From: Candidatus Culexmicrobium profundum | GTDB lineage: Archaea; Thermoproteota; Methanomethylicia; Culexarchaeales; Culexmicrobiaceae | Direction: 5' to 3' | Assembly: GCA_025061245.1 (NCBI GenBank) | Contig: JANZKD010000020.1 | Location: forward strand, 1-18,100 | DNA length: 18,100 nucleotides | In this document: piece by piece, positions 1 through 6,552 of the stretch | Layout: every line of letters starts with the position of its first letter | Position numbering within the stretch: the first letter of the stretch is position 1 | Notes under the pieces: generated by a model | What the model saw: only the letters and a program-made list of their open reading frames with translations | Database searches by the model: none | What the model was told of the DNA's origin: nothing | Translations under genes and position numbers: made by a program

Positions 1-20
1 ATTTAAACTTTTTCTTATCC

Positions 21-950
21 TTATTTTCTTAATATTGGGAGAACCATGCAGTGGATTCCACCGCCTGCTTTTATTAGTTCATATCCATCGATTCCTATTA
101 CATCGAATCCTCTTTTTTCAAGTTCTTTCATTATTCTTTTATTCCATGTATATGATAGGACTTTGTTGTTGCCTATGCATAGTAAGTTTGCTCCAAATAA
201 TCTGTCTTCTCTTTTCTTTACCTTTATTATTTCATATCCCTGACTTTCAAGCCATTTTGGTAAGTTGACTAGCTTTATTGATTCTTCTTCATATATTTTG
301 CTTGGATACATGGATATTCCTTTAACTCTTGAAACTGCAACGTCTTCTGATAATATCATTAATGTGCCGTCGAGATGTACTCTTTCTTTGGTTAGTGGGA
401 CTGCTATTACTCTTTTCGCTGTTTTTCCTAGAATTTCTTTTATTATTGTGTTTACTGCGTCTTCGCTTGTTCTGGTTACGTATCCTATCATTAAGGTTTC
501 CTCATTAAGCCAGACTGCATCTCCTCCTTCAAAGGTTGCTGGTGCATCTATTTTTAAGGCTATGGGTATACCGATTTTCTTCAATGTTTCCATCATTATT
601 AGGGGTTCAGCTGCTCTACATGGTTTCGCCATTCTGCCTATTATGGCTCCAATATTTGTTATAGTTCCAGCATCTCTAGTGAAGAAGGCATTGGGGCACA
701 TTTTTATGATTTCAATAAGCTCTGTATCCTTTAAGACTTCTTCTATAAGTATTACCTCAACACCTTCACTCTTTAATGCTTCCATTAACTTGTAATGTTC
801 TTCTCTAAGTTTATCAAGGTCTGGAACTTCTCTAAATAGGTAGTCTCTTCTATTTTCTCCATCTACAAGGTTTATTTCTTCTCCAGGTATGTGCATAACT
901 GTCTTTATCAGCTTTCCATATTCACTTTGTGCACCATACTCCACTGGCAT
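21..950 (-). CDS. Arginine deiminase-superfamily hydrolase (guanidino-group modifying enzyme)
   Basis: This 309-residue protein belongs to the arginine deiminase / amidinotransferase / DDAH superfamily, whose members attack guanidino carbons with a cysteine nucleophile. The catalytic set is visible in order: FTRD at 90-93, EGGD at 141-144, HLD at 192-194, and GGGIHC at 296-301 with C301 as the likely nucleophile. The segment around residues 101-116 (GAIIGRM then CRAAEP) resembles arginine deiminase more than agmatine deiminase. The protein is about 100 residues shorter than typical bacterial arginine deiminases. The substrate could be arginine, dimethylarginine or another guanidino compound. 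No carbamoyltransferase, carbamate kinase or arginine antiporter lies nearby, so an energy-yielding arginine deiminase pathway is not supported by context. The start at 950 has no Shine-Dalgarno motif but a TATA-like box about 27 bases upstream, suggesting a leaderless message. The family is confident; the substrate is not. Confidence 0.85.
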   Translation of the reverse strand: MPVEYGAQSEYGKLIKTVMHIPGEEINLVDGENRRDYLFREVPDLDKLREEHYKLMEALKSEGVEVILIEEVLKDTELIEIIKMCPNAFFTRDAGTITNIGAIIGRMAKPCRAAEPLIMMETLKKIGIPIALKIDAPATFEGGDAVWLNEETLMIGYVTRTSEDAVNTIIKEILGKTAKRVIAVPLTKERVHLDGTLMILSEDVAVSRVKGISMYPSKIYEEESIKLVNLPKWLESQGYEIIKVKKREDRLFGANLLCIGNNKVLSYTWNKRIMKELEKRGFDVIGIDGYELIKAGGGIHCMVLPILRK

Positions 951-970
951 CGTCTATTTCATGGTTACTC

Positions 971-982
971 TTAATATATAAC
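971..982 (-). promoter_or_regulatory. TATA-like box of the arginine deiminase-family gene
   Basis: Read on the minus strand this is GTTATATATTAA, centred about 27 bases from the ATG at 950. That is the spacing expected of an archaeal TATA box for a transcript beginning at the start codon. No ribosome binding site precedes the ATG, which fits leaderless translation. The rest of the 951-1087 gap is AT-rich and shows no further gene. Confidence 0.5.
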
Positions 983-1087
983 TACTATTCTATTGTGAGA
1001 TTAGTATTCTTAATAATCTCTTTCTTATAATTTATTTATTAATAATAGTTTATAGTTTTCAGGTAATTAATCTTTAATAATTAAACT

Positions 1088-2044
1088 TTATAATGGGCAA
1101 AGTGGGTCAGGGTATGTAAATTTACCATAGGTTAGATAGGCTCTTGCTTTACATCCTCCTACACATTTAAATTTATATCTACATTCCATGCATTTTCCTT
1201 CAAGTATATCTGGATTCCTAAAGTTCTTTGATATTGGGTTTCTGGAGTATTCTAGCCATGCCTCTTTTACTCCGTATTTCAGTACATTGCTTATTTTGAA
1301 TTCTAGCACGTCGCAGAGTAAAGTGTTGCCAGCAGGGTCAATGTCCATGGAGTCGTCTGGGCAGCTTCCAACATAAATGTACTTCGATTTCTTAATCCAT
1401 TTGGCGAAAGGTGTGCACCATAAACTTGTAGGATAACCGTACTCGTTTGATTTTTCGTCAATTGATTCTATAGCCTTAATTAATTGCTTCTGTGTTAGCT
1501 GCTTGTTTTTGGCTCCTCCAGATGGAATCACTGGTATTAGGGCTGCATGTTTTGCACCGATGTTTAGTGATAGCTCTATAAATAGTCCAGCTTCATGGTA
1601 ATTTTCAGGCATAATAGTCATTATTGTTGAAAATTCAACATTCTTTTTCCTCAAAATCTCTATTTTTTCTAGAAGTTTACTTCTATTCCATCCCCTTATT
1701 TTATTGAATGTTTCTTCTGAGGCTGAGTCTAGACTTAAATAGATGTAGATGTCCATTTTGCTTAGCTTATCTATTACTTGTTCATTTAATAGGAGTCCAT
1801 TAGTTACAATGCTAGTGTTTAATCCTTGTTTCTTTGCTTCTTTTAGTATTGTAAAAATGTCTTTTCTAAGTAGGGGTTCTCCTCCCGTTATGGAGAAGTG
1901 TCTTGGATTAAGTTCTACTATTTCACTTATCATTCTTATTGCATCTTCAGTGTTCATTTCATTTACGTTTCTACCTTTTACGTAGCAGTGATTGCAATTT
2001 AAGTTGCATTTATAGGTGCATAGCCATACAAGTAATCTTAGCAT
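1088..2044 (-). CDS. Radical SAM enzyme with C-terminal SPASM domain
   Basis: A 318-residue radical SAM protein. The 4Fe-4S/SAM motif CNLNCNHC is at C13, C17 and C20, followed by GGEP at 54-57. The C-terminus carries a complete SPASM auxiliary-cluster signature: C228 with ten residues to G239 and four more to C244, then C285, C288, C294, C298 and C316, which fits CX2CX5CX3CX17C exactly. SPASM enzymes commonly modify peptides (PqqE, anSME types), and related archaeal enzymes work in alternative heme synthesis (AhbC/AhbD). No specific substrate can be assigned here. A GGAGG motif at 2053-2057 sits about 8 bases before the ATG. The upstream membrane protein ends only 16 bases away on the same strand, so the two are probably co-transcribed. 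I found no convincing small precursor peptide in the 951-1087 gap downstream. Confidence 0.88.
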   Translation of the reverse strand: MLRLLVWLCTYKCNLNCNHCYVKGRNVNEMNTEDAIRMISEIVELNPRHFSITGGEPLLRKDIFTILKEAKKQGLNTSIVTNGLLLNEQVIDKLSKMDIYIYLSLDSASEETFNKIRGWNRSKLLEKIEILRKKNVEFSTIMTIMPENYHEAGLFIELSLNIGAKHAALIPVIPSGGAKNKQLTQKQLIKAIESIDEKSNEYGYPTSLWCTPFAKWIKKSKYIYVGSCPDDSMDIDPAGNTLLCDVLEFKISNVLKYGVKEAWLEYSRNPISKNFRNPDILEGKCMECRYKFKCVGGCKARAYLTYGKFTYPDPLCPL

Positions 2045-2060
2045 AGATTATTCCTCCATT

Positions 2061-3020
2061 TCATTCTCTCAATTTATTCCAGAGTATAAGTGCTATTAGT
2101 GAGATAAGCATTGCAATTAAAGCAAGCATTATTGATTTCCCATAAGCTTCACTAAATGCTATGTAAATTATCACGAATAAGACTAGGAATTTTGTAATAT
2201 TTTCAAGTATAGTTCTTTTCCATTCTTCTTTTTCTTCAATTCTTCCTCGGAGTATTAGTTCTCCTTTGGATGTAATTACAGTTTTCTCCTTTTCTCTCCC
2301 ATTTATCTCCAATATTTTTCTTATGGTGTCTACTAAGTTTTCAGCATTTTTCTTATCTTTAAATATAAGTGTTTTACTATCTCTCTCCCCTATTTCTATT
2401 TTTACTTTAAATTTATTTTCGTTTATTTTCTCTATCTTTATGTTTCTTATTTTTCTTATCGGTATTTTTTCTGAATATGATGTTAGAGCTTGAATGAATA
2501 ATGAACTTCGAGATATTATTGGTATTTTACCTGAAATCATTTCATATATATCCTTGCTATATATTTCAATGTAGTCGCCTCTAATTAGGATAACGTTTTT
2601 CTCGTCCTGGAATGTTTTGAAGTATCCTGAGATAATTTTTGAGTATTCTAGGGCTAGTTTTTCTGGCTTTTCGCCTTTCATTAGCTTTGATATTGCTTCC
2701 TTTATGAGTTTAGATTTAAATGGTTTCATTTTGATTTTTGTTTCTTTCATTTTATAGAATGATTGCTTATCTTTTTTGGTCCATGATATTTTTAGATTGT
2801 TTCCTTCTATAGCTATTGTATGTATGTTTTTTAATGGTATTTCTTCAATTACCATGCTTCTTAGCATTCTTCTTGAACGGGTATATCTTGATAGGGGAAT
2901 TATTCTTAGAAATGGATCGAAGAGTGGTCCAGTTTTTATCTTTAATTTATTGTTGGTTAATTCTATTCCGTAGTCTCCTTCAGATATTTCCAGTATTTTT
3001 ATCTCTTTTTCACTTGTCAT
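2061..3020 (-). CDS. Uncharacterised membrane-anchored protein with two possible PH/GRAM-like domains
   Basis: I do not recognise this 319-residue protein by family. It is rich in Lys, Ile and Glu. Two stretches show the same layout: short beta strands, an isoleucine-rich strand after an IPLKNI- or IPIRKI-type turn (61-66 and 187-191), more strands, then a closing amphipathic helix (about 100-115 and 223-239). That layout resembles tandem PH/GRAM-like modules at about 5-115 and 140-240. The C-terminus has two hydrophobic helices (about 272-290 and 296-314) with a short connecting loop, making a membrane hairpin with the bulk of the protein in the cytoplasm; there is no signal peptide. It lies between the phosphohexomutase (54 bases upstream) and the radical SAM enzyme (16 bases downstream), all on the minus strand, so all three may be one transcript. 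The domain reading is inference from pattern only. Confidence 0.7.
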   Translation of the reverse strand: MTSEKEIKILEISEGDYGIELTNNKLKIKTGPLFDPFLRIIPLSRYTRSRRMLRSMVIEEIPLKNIHTIAIEGNNLKISWTKKDKQSFYKMKETKIKMKPFKSKLIKEAISKLMKGEKPEKLALEYSKIISGYFKTFQDEKNVILIRGDYIEIYSKDIYEMISGKIPIISRSSLFIQALTSYSEKIPIRKIRNIKIEKINENKFKVKIEIGERDSKTLIFKDKKNAENLVDTIRKILEINGREKEKTVITSKGELILRGRIEEKEEWKRTILENITKFLVLFVIIYIAFSEAYGKSIMLALIAMLISLIALILWNKLRE

Positions 3021-3074
3021 GTTTTAACCTTACTTAACTTATTTTTCAATAGTAGAGTTAATTGTTCTGGCTGA

Positions 3075-4403
3075 TTAATCTTCCTGAATAGTTTTAATGA
3101 TTTTTCTCATTATTTCTTTGGCTTTATTTTTCTCTCTTGCTTCTACCATTATTCTTAAGAGTGGTTCGGTTCTTGATGGTCTAATTAAAATCCACCATTC
3201 TTCTCCATTTATTCTTATCCCGTCAATGCTTTCAATCGTATAGTTCTTCCAGTTTTTACATATTTTTTCTTCAATTTTCTTAATTTTGTTTGGTGAGTAT
3301 GGTAAGTTTAATTTTTCAATATGGTATGATGGGAGTTCTTTTATTAATTCTGAAAATTTCATATTTCGTTCTGCCATTGCTTCTAGTATTTTTAGTGCAG
3401 CTATGGCTCCGTCCCTTGCTAAGTGGAATTCTCTTAGTATTAATCCGCCACTACTTCCCTCTGCTCCGACGTCGCTATTGGTTTCAATTATTTTTCTTAC
3501 GACATTTGCTTCGCCTACTTTTGATCTGAATATTGGTGTTTGACTTTCATTTGCTATGTGGTCAAAGATTAGTGATGAAGCTATATTTACAACTATTCCT
3601 TTAGCTTTCTTTTGGGTTACTACTTGTTTTACTGCTACTCCGATTCCGTAGTCTTCTCTTATTATGTTTCCTTTTTCATCTACGCATGCTAGTCTATCTG
3701 CATCGCAATCATGGGCGAAGCCTATATCTGCGTTTGATGCTTGAACTGTTGTTTTTAAAATTTCTAATGCTTTTCCTGTTGGTTCGATTTTTCTTGTAAA
3801 TAGTCCTGGTATTGAGTTTATTGTTATTACTTTGCATCCTAGCTTTGTTAGGAGTAGTGGTGTTGTTAGTGCTCCTGCTCCTCCACCTGAATCAACTACT
3901 ACTTTAAATCCAGCTTTTTTGATGTTTTCAGTGTTTGCATGTTTCGTTAGTTCTTTAATGTACAGGTTGATTATGTTTTTTCTAATTATTTTTCCTATTT
4001 TTGTGGTGGCTGATTTTTTGTTTATATTTTCAAGTATCTTGCTGATTTCAGGTGAAGTTAATAGTAGTCCTCCTTTTCCTGCAAATTTTAGTGCATTCCA
4101 TTCTGGAGGGTTGTGGGATGCTGATATTATTATTCCACCATCTGCTTCATAATGTTTTATTGCATATAGAATTGCAGGTGTAGGCGCTATATCTACGTCT
4201 ATTACATTTACACCTGAACTTGTTAATCCTGCTATGATTGTTTGCTTAATGATTTTTCCCGATGGCCTTGTATCTCTACCAACTATCACTGTTTCTGGTT
4301 GAAAGTTTTCAGCATAGGATTTTGCAATTGCATATGTTAAGTCTGGAGTTAAGCTTTCTCCATATATTCCTCTCATTCCAGAATGGCTTTTAATTATCTT
4401 CAT
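3075..4403 (-). CDS. glmM: Phosphoglucosamine mutase / phosphomannomutase family enzyme
   Basis: A 442-residue alpha-D-phosphohexomutase, which moves phosphate between C6 and C1 of a hexose or hexosamine phosphate through a phosphoserine. All four signature loops are present: phosphoserine loop SASHNPP with S96 phosphorylated; metal loop DCDADR at 232-237 (D232, D234, D236); sugar-specificity loop EGSSGG at 315-320; and phosphate loop RPSRTEP at 408-414. Most bacterial GlmM proteins have RPSGTEP, so Arg at the fourth position is a small deviation. Archaeal members may act on glucosamine-6-phosphate, mannose-6-phosphate or both, so the symbol is provisional. The product would feed UDP-GlcNAc or GDP-mannose synthesis for glycans. 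A GGAG element lies about 10 bases before the ATG. It is the first gene of the minus-strand run ending at 1088 and is divergent from the zinc protein at 4497. Confidence 0.9.
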   Translation of the reverse strand: MKIIKSHSGMRGIYGESLTPDLTYAIAKSYAENFQPETVIVGRDTRPSGKIIKQTIIAGLTSSGVNVIDVDIAPTPAILYAIKHYEADGGIIISASHNPPEWNALKFAGKGGLLLTSPEISKILENINKKSATTKIGKIIRKNIINLYIKELTKHANTENIKKAGFKVVVDSGGGAGALTTPLLLTKLGCKVITINSIPGLFTRKIEPTGKALEILKTTVQASNADIGFAHDCDADRLACVDEKGNIIREDYGIGVAVKQVVTQKKAKGIVVNIASSLIFDHIANESQTPIFRSKVGEANVVRKIIETNSDVGAEGSSGGLILREFHLARDGAIAALKILEAMAERNMKFSELIKELPSYHIEKLNLPYSPNKIKKIEEKICKNWKNYTIESIDGIRINGEEWWILIRPSRTEPLLRIMVEAREKNKAKEIMRKIIKTIQED

Positions 4404-4442
4404 ATACTTCTATCTCCACATATTTCATTGAGTCTTTCAAAA

Positions 4443-4453
4443 ACTTTAAATCT
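4443..4453. promoter_or_regulatory. Shared TATA-like element between the phosphohexomutase and the zinc protein
   Basis: ACTTTAAATCT reads as a TATA-like box on both strands. It would place the plus-strand start near 4472, giving the zinc-protein gene a leader of about 24 bases, and the minus-strand start near 4422, giving the mutase a leader of about 19 bases. It is the only strong TATA-like block in this 93-base divergent gap. Confidence 0.45.
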
Positions 4454-4471
4454 TTAGTTTTACGCGATTAT

Positions 4472-4489
4472 ATGCCGGCATGGAGGTAA
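4472..4489 (+). promoter_or_regulatory. Perfect 10-bp palindrome, five-codon upstream ORF and Shine-Dalgarno of the zinc-protein gene
   Basis: ATGCCGGCAT (4472-4481) is a perfect palindrome directly followed by GGAGG (4482-4486). The first ATG opens a five-codon frame (MPAWR) ending in TAA at 4487-4489 across the ribosome binding site. A second ATG at 4480 opens another five-codon frame whose TGA overlaps the real ATG at 4497. The predicted transcription start is close to 4472. The arrangement is visible in the sequence; any regulatory role is inference. Confidence 0.35.
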
Positions 4490-4496
4490 ACGGTTG

Positions 4497-4688
4497 ATGG
4501 CGTTCGTGGTGGGTAGATGTCTTAGATGTGGAAAGAAAATCTATAAGGATAGTGAAGCTTACTTATGTGAATCTTGTAAAATTCTTATTTGTGATATTTG
4601 TAATAAAAAAGTTAAAAATGTATGTCCAATTTGTAGGAAACCTTTGTCTGAGCTTACTTTTCCGTTAATTAAGATTATTGCTTTATAA
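4497..4688 (+). CDS. Small zinc-binding protein with four CxxC pairs
   Basis: A 63-residue protein with Cys pairs C8/C11, C24/C27, C32/C35 and C43/C46, enough for two zinc sites in a double zinc-ribbon or treble-clef (RING-like) arrangement. Basic residues between the pairs would suit RNA, DNA or protein contact, and the last 15 residues are hydrophobic. I cannot name a family. I chose the ATG at 4497 because GGAGGT sits 9 bases upstream; a TTG at 4494 would add one residue with slightly closer spacing. The gene is divergent from the phosphohexomutase. Its stop codon ends two bases before the stop codon of the convergent aminotransferase, leaving no room for a separate terminator. Cysteine content and the clear ribosome binding site make it a likely real gene despite its size. 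Confidence 0.75.
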   Translation: MAFVVGRCLRCGKKIYKDSEAYLCESCKILICDICNKKVKNVCPICRKPLSELTFPLIKIIAL

Positions 4689-4690
4689 TT

Positions 4691-5986
4691 TTATTGACTG
4701 TGCTTCTTTACGAATTCTTCGGTTACTCTTAGGAATTCTTCTATTTCATTTTCGGTGTGTGCATTGCTTATGAATAGGTGTGGTAGTGTTGGTTTAATCA
4801 CCACTATTCCATTATTTAATAGGTGTGCATGGTATTTTTTAACTAATTCAACATTTTTTGTTGTGTTAGCTTTTCTAGCATCGGTTGGTTTTTCTTTAGT
4901 GAAGTGTATTCCAACCATTGATCCAACTCCGCTTGAGAATGCTTGGAAATTATATTTCTGGAATATTTCGTCTAGTTCCTTTATGATTTTTTCTCCTAGC
5001 TTGTTGATGTGATTGTATATGTATCCTTTTTCAAGTTCTCTTAAGATTTTTGTTCCTACATAGCATACTAGGGGGTTTGCTGAGTATGTTCCTCCATGGA
5101 ATGCTCTAGTGCTTGCATCTGGATATTTTGTATGGTCTAGGAGTTCCATTATTTCTTTTCTTGCACAAAATGCTCCGACTGGCAGTCCTCCTCCACCGAG
5201 AATTTTTCCTAGTACTGTTATATCTGGGTATACTCCATAAAATTTCTGTCCTCCTCCTGGAGATAATCTGAATCCAGTTATGACTTCATCGAAGATTAGT
5301 AATGTGCCTGTATCGTCGCATAGTTCTCTTAATCCTTTTAGAAATTCTTTATCTGCAGGTATGCATCCTCCTGCACCTAATACTGGTTCAATAACTACGC
5401 ATGCAAATTCATGTTCACGGAATTTCTTTTCTACTTCCTCTAAGTCGTTGAATGGTAGTAGTATGGTGTCCTTTGTGGCTCCTTCAGTTAGTCCACCTGA
5501 TTCAGGTTTATTGAATGGATAGCTTACTCCAACATGGAGGGCATCGTATCCACCATGCCATCCTCCTTCAAATTTTCCAATTTTACTTCTTTTAGTATAT
5601 GTTCTAGCTAGCCTAACAGCATACATGTTGGCTTCTGTTCCACTGTTAGTGAATTTTATCATTTCTGCGCTTGGAATCATTTTTACAACTTGTTCGGCAT
5701 ACATTACTTCATATTCATTAACTAACCCGATATGTGTTCCAATTTCAGCTGCTTCTTTAATTGCTTTAACCATTAAGGGGTGATTATGGCCTAATATTAA
5801 TGCGCCATGTCCCATCCAGTAATCAATATATACGTTTCCATCAACATCATGGACTCTGCAACCTTTAGCTTTTTTAACATAAAATGGATGTGGTTCAAAA
5901 TATCTGATGGTATAGCTTACTCCAGCTGGAAAGACTTTTTTAGCGCGTTCATATAGTTCCTTTGATTTTCTTCCAGGTGTGTACAT
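4691..5986 (-). CDS. HemL-like class III aminotransferase (glutamate-1-semialdehyde aminomutase family)
   Basis: A 431-residue PLP enzyme of the class III (fold type I) family. Visible features are ALILGHNHP at 62-70, SGTEANM at 115-121, the PLP-ring aspartate in FDEVITGFR (D233) and the Schiff-base lysine K261 in GKILGGGG. In classical GSA aminomutase, which makes 5-aminolevulinate for tetrapyrroles, the N-terminal substrate loop reads close to PGGVNSPVRAF. Here the matching stretch is PAGVSYTIRYF (20-30), keeping the arginine (R28) but losing the Ser-Pro. This, with no tetrapyrrole gene beside it, leaves open a different amino acid as substrate, such as in a transamination or racemase-type reaction. 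GGTGA (5992-5996 read on the minus strand) lies 5 bases before the ATG. The gene is divergent from the Nudix gene and converges on the zinc protein with a 2-base gap. Confidence 0.82.
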   Translation of the reverse strand: MYTPGRKSKELYERAKKVFPAGVSYTIRYFEPHPFYVKKAKGCRVHDVDGNVYIDYWMGHGALILGHNHPLMVKAIKEAAEIGTHIGLVNEYEVMYAEQVVKMIPSAEMIKFTNSGTEANMYAVRLARTYTKRSKIGKFEGGWHGGYDALHVGVSYPFNKPESGGLTEGATKDTILLPFNDLEEVEKKFREHEFACVVIEPVLGAGGCIPADKEFLKGLRELCDDTGTLLIFDEVITGFRLSPGGGQKFYGVYPDITVLGKILGGGGLPVGAFCARKEIMELLDHTKYPDASTRAFHGGTYSANPLVCYVGTKILRELEKGYIYNHINKLGEKIIKELDEIFQKYNFQAFSSGVGSMVGIHFTKEKPTDARKANTTKNVELVKKYHAHLLNNGIVVIKPTLPHLFISNAHTENEIEEFLRVTEEFVKKHSQ

Positions 5987-6014
5987 TTAAGTCACCTATG
6001 TAAAGTAATTTTCT

Positions 6015-6030
6015 TTTACTTTTTAGCCTT
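6015..6030 (-). promoter_or_regulatory. TATA-like box of the HemL-like gene
   Basis: On the minus strand this reads approximately GGCTAAAAAGTAAAAG. It is centred about 36 bases from the ATG at 5986 and would give a leader of about 11 bases containing the GGTGA ribosome binding site. The call rests on spacing and base composition only. Confidence 0.35.
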
Positions 6031-6097
6031 TTCATTTGCTTTAGTCTAATGACTTCTTTTTTATTAAAACTTATTTTGTACATATTTTGTAGGTCAT

Positions 6098-6112
6098 AAT
6101 TTAAATTTTAAT
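6098..6112 (+). promoter_or_regulatory. TATA-like box of the Nudix-threonine synthase operon
   Basis: AATTTAAATTTTAAT is centred about 37 bases before the ATG at 6142. The predicted transcript would start near 6130, just ahead of GGTGAG (6133-6138), giving a very short leader. The remainder of the 155-base divergent gap (5987-6141) shows no additional gene. Confidence 0.4.
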
Positions 6113-6141
6113 TATACACAATATATTATCTTGGTGAGCTA

Positions 6142-6552
6142 ATGGAGAGAGGTCCTTCTTTGGCTGTCGATATCCTAATAGTTTTTCCTGATAAATCCTT
6201 TGTACTCATAAAGAGGTCGAATCCTCCCTTTAAGGGTTTTTGGGCTTTACCTGGTGGCTTTGTTAATTATGGGGAAACCGTAGAGCAGGCTGCTATTAGG
6301 GAGGCTGAGGAGGAAACTGGAGTTAGAGTGAAATTATTGAAGTTGATTGGAGTCTATTCTGATCCTAATCGTGATCCTAGGGGTCATGTAGTTTCAGTAG
6401 CATTTTTAGCTAAACCCTTAGAGTTAGATTTTAAACCGTCAGTTGAAGTTGAAGAAATAGGCTTCTTTAGAGATATTCCTGAAAAGATGGCTTTTGACCA
6501 CGCAAAGATTATTAGAGATGGACTAAAGTTAATTGAGAGGAACTTTCCTTAA
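6142..6552 (+). CDS. Nudix hydrolase (ADP-ribose pyrophosphatase-like)
   Basis: A 136-residue single-domain Nudix protein. The Nudix box is complete and fits GX5EX7REUXEEXGU: G39, E45, R53, E54, E57, E58, G60. E57 and E58 are the expected metal ligands for pyrophosphate cleavage of a nucleoside diphosphate linked to another group. The strand before the box (WALPGGF, 34-40) and the FDHAKII segment near the C-terminus resemble archaeal ADP-ribose pyrophosphatases, but Nudix substrates cannot be set from sequence alone. GGTGAG begins 9 bases before the ATG. The stop codon shares one base with the start of threonine synthase (TAATG), so the two are translationally coupled. No metabolic link to threonine is obvious; a housekeeping role in clearing damaged or surplus nucleotides is the simplest reading. 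Confidence 0.9.
   Translation: MERGPSLAVDILIVFPDKSFVLIKRSNPPFKGFWALPGGFVNYGETVEQAAIREAEEETGVRVKLLKLIGVYSDPNRDPRGHVVSVAFLAKPLELDFKPSVEVEEIGFFRDIPEKMAFDHAKIIRDGLKLIERNFP

Noticed and set aside
265..795. A 176-codon plus-strand open frame opposite the arginine deiminase-family gene
   Set aside because: It is fully antisense to a gene with clear catalytic motifs, its translation is a hydrophobic Ser/Ile-rich shadow, and it has no ribosome binding site.
951..1087. Hidden peptide precursor for the radical SAM enzyme
   Set aside because: The 137-base gap is AT-rich with only very short frames, no ribosome binding site in a sensible place and no Gly-Gly or cysteine-rich pattern.
3832..4152. A 106-codon plus-strand open frame inside the phosphohexomutase gene
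   Set aside because: Antisense shadow of conserved phosphohexomutase motifs; no family features.
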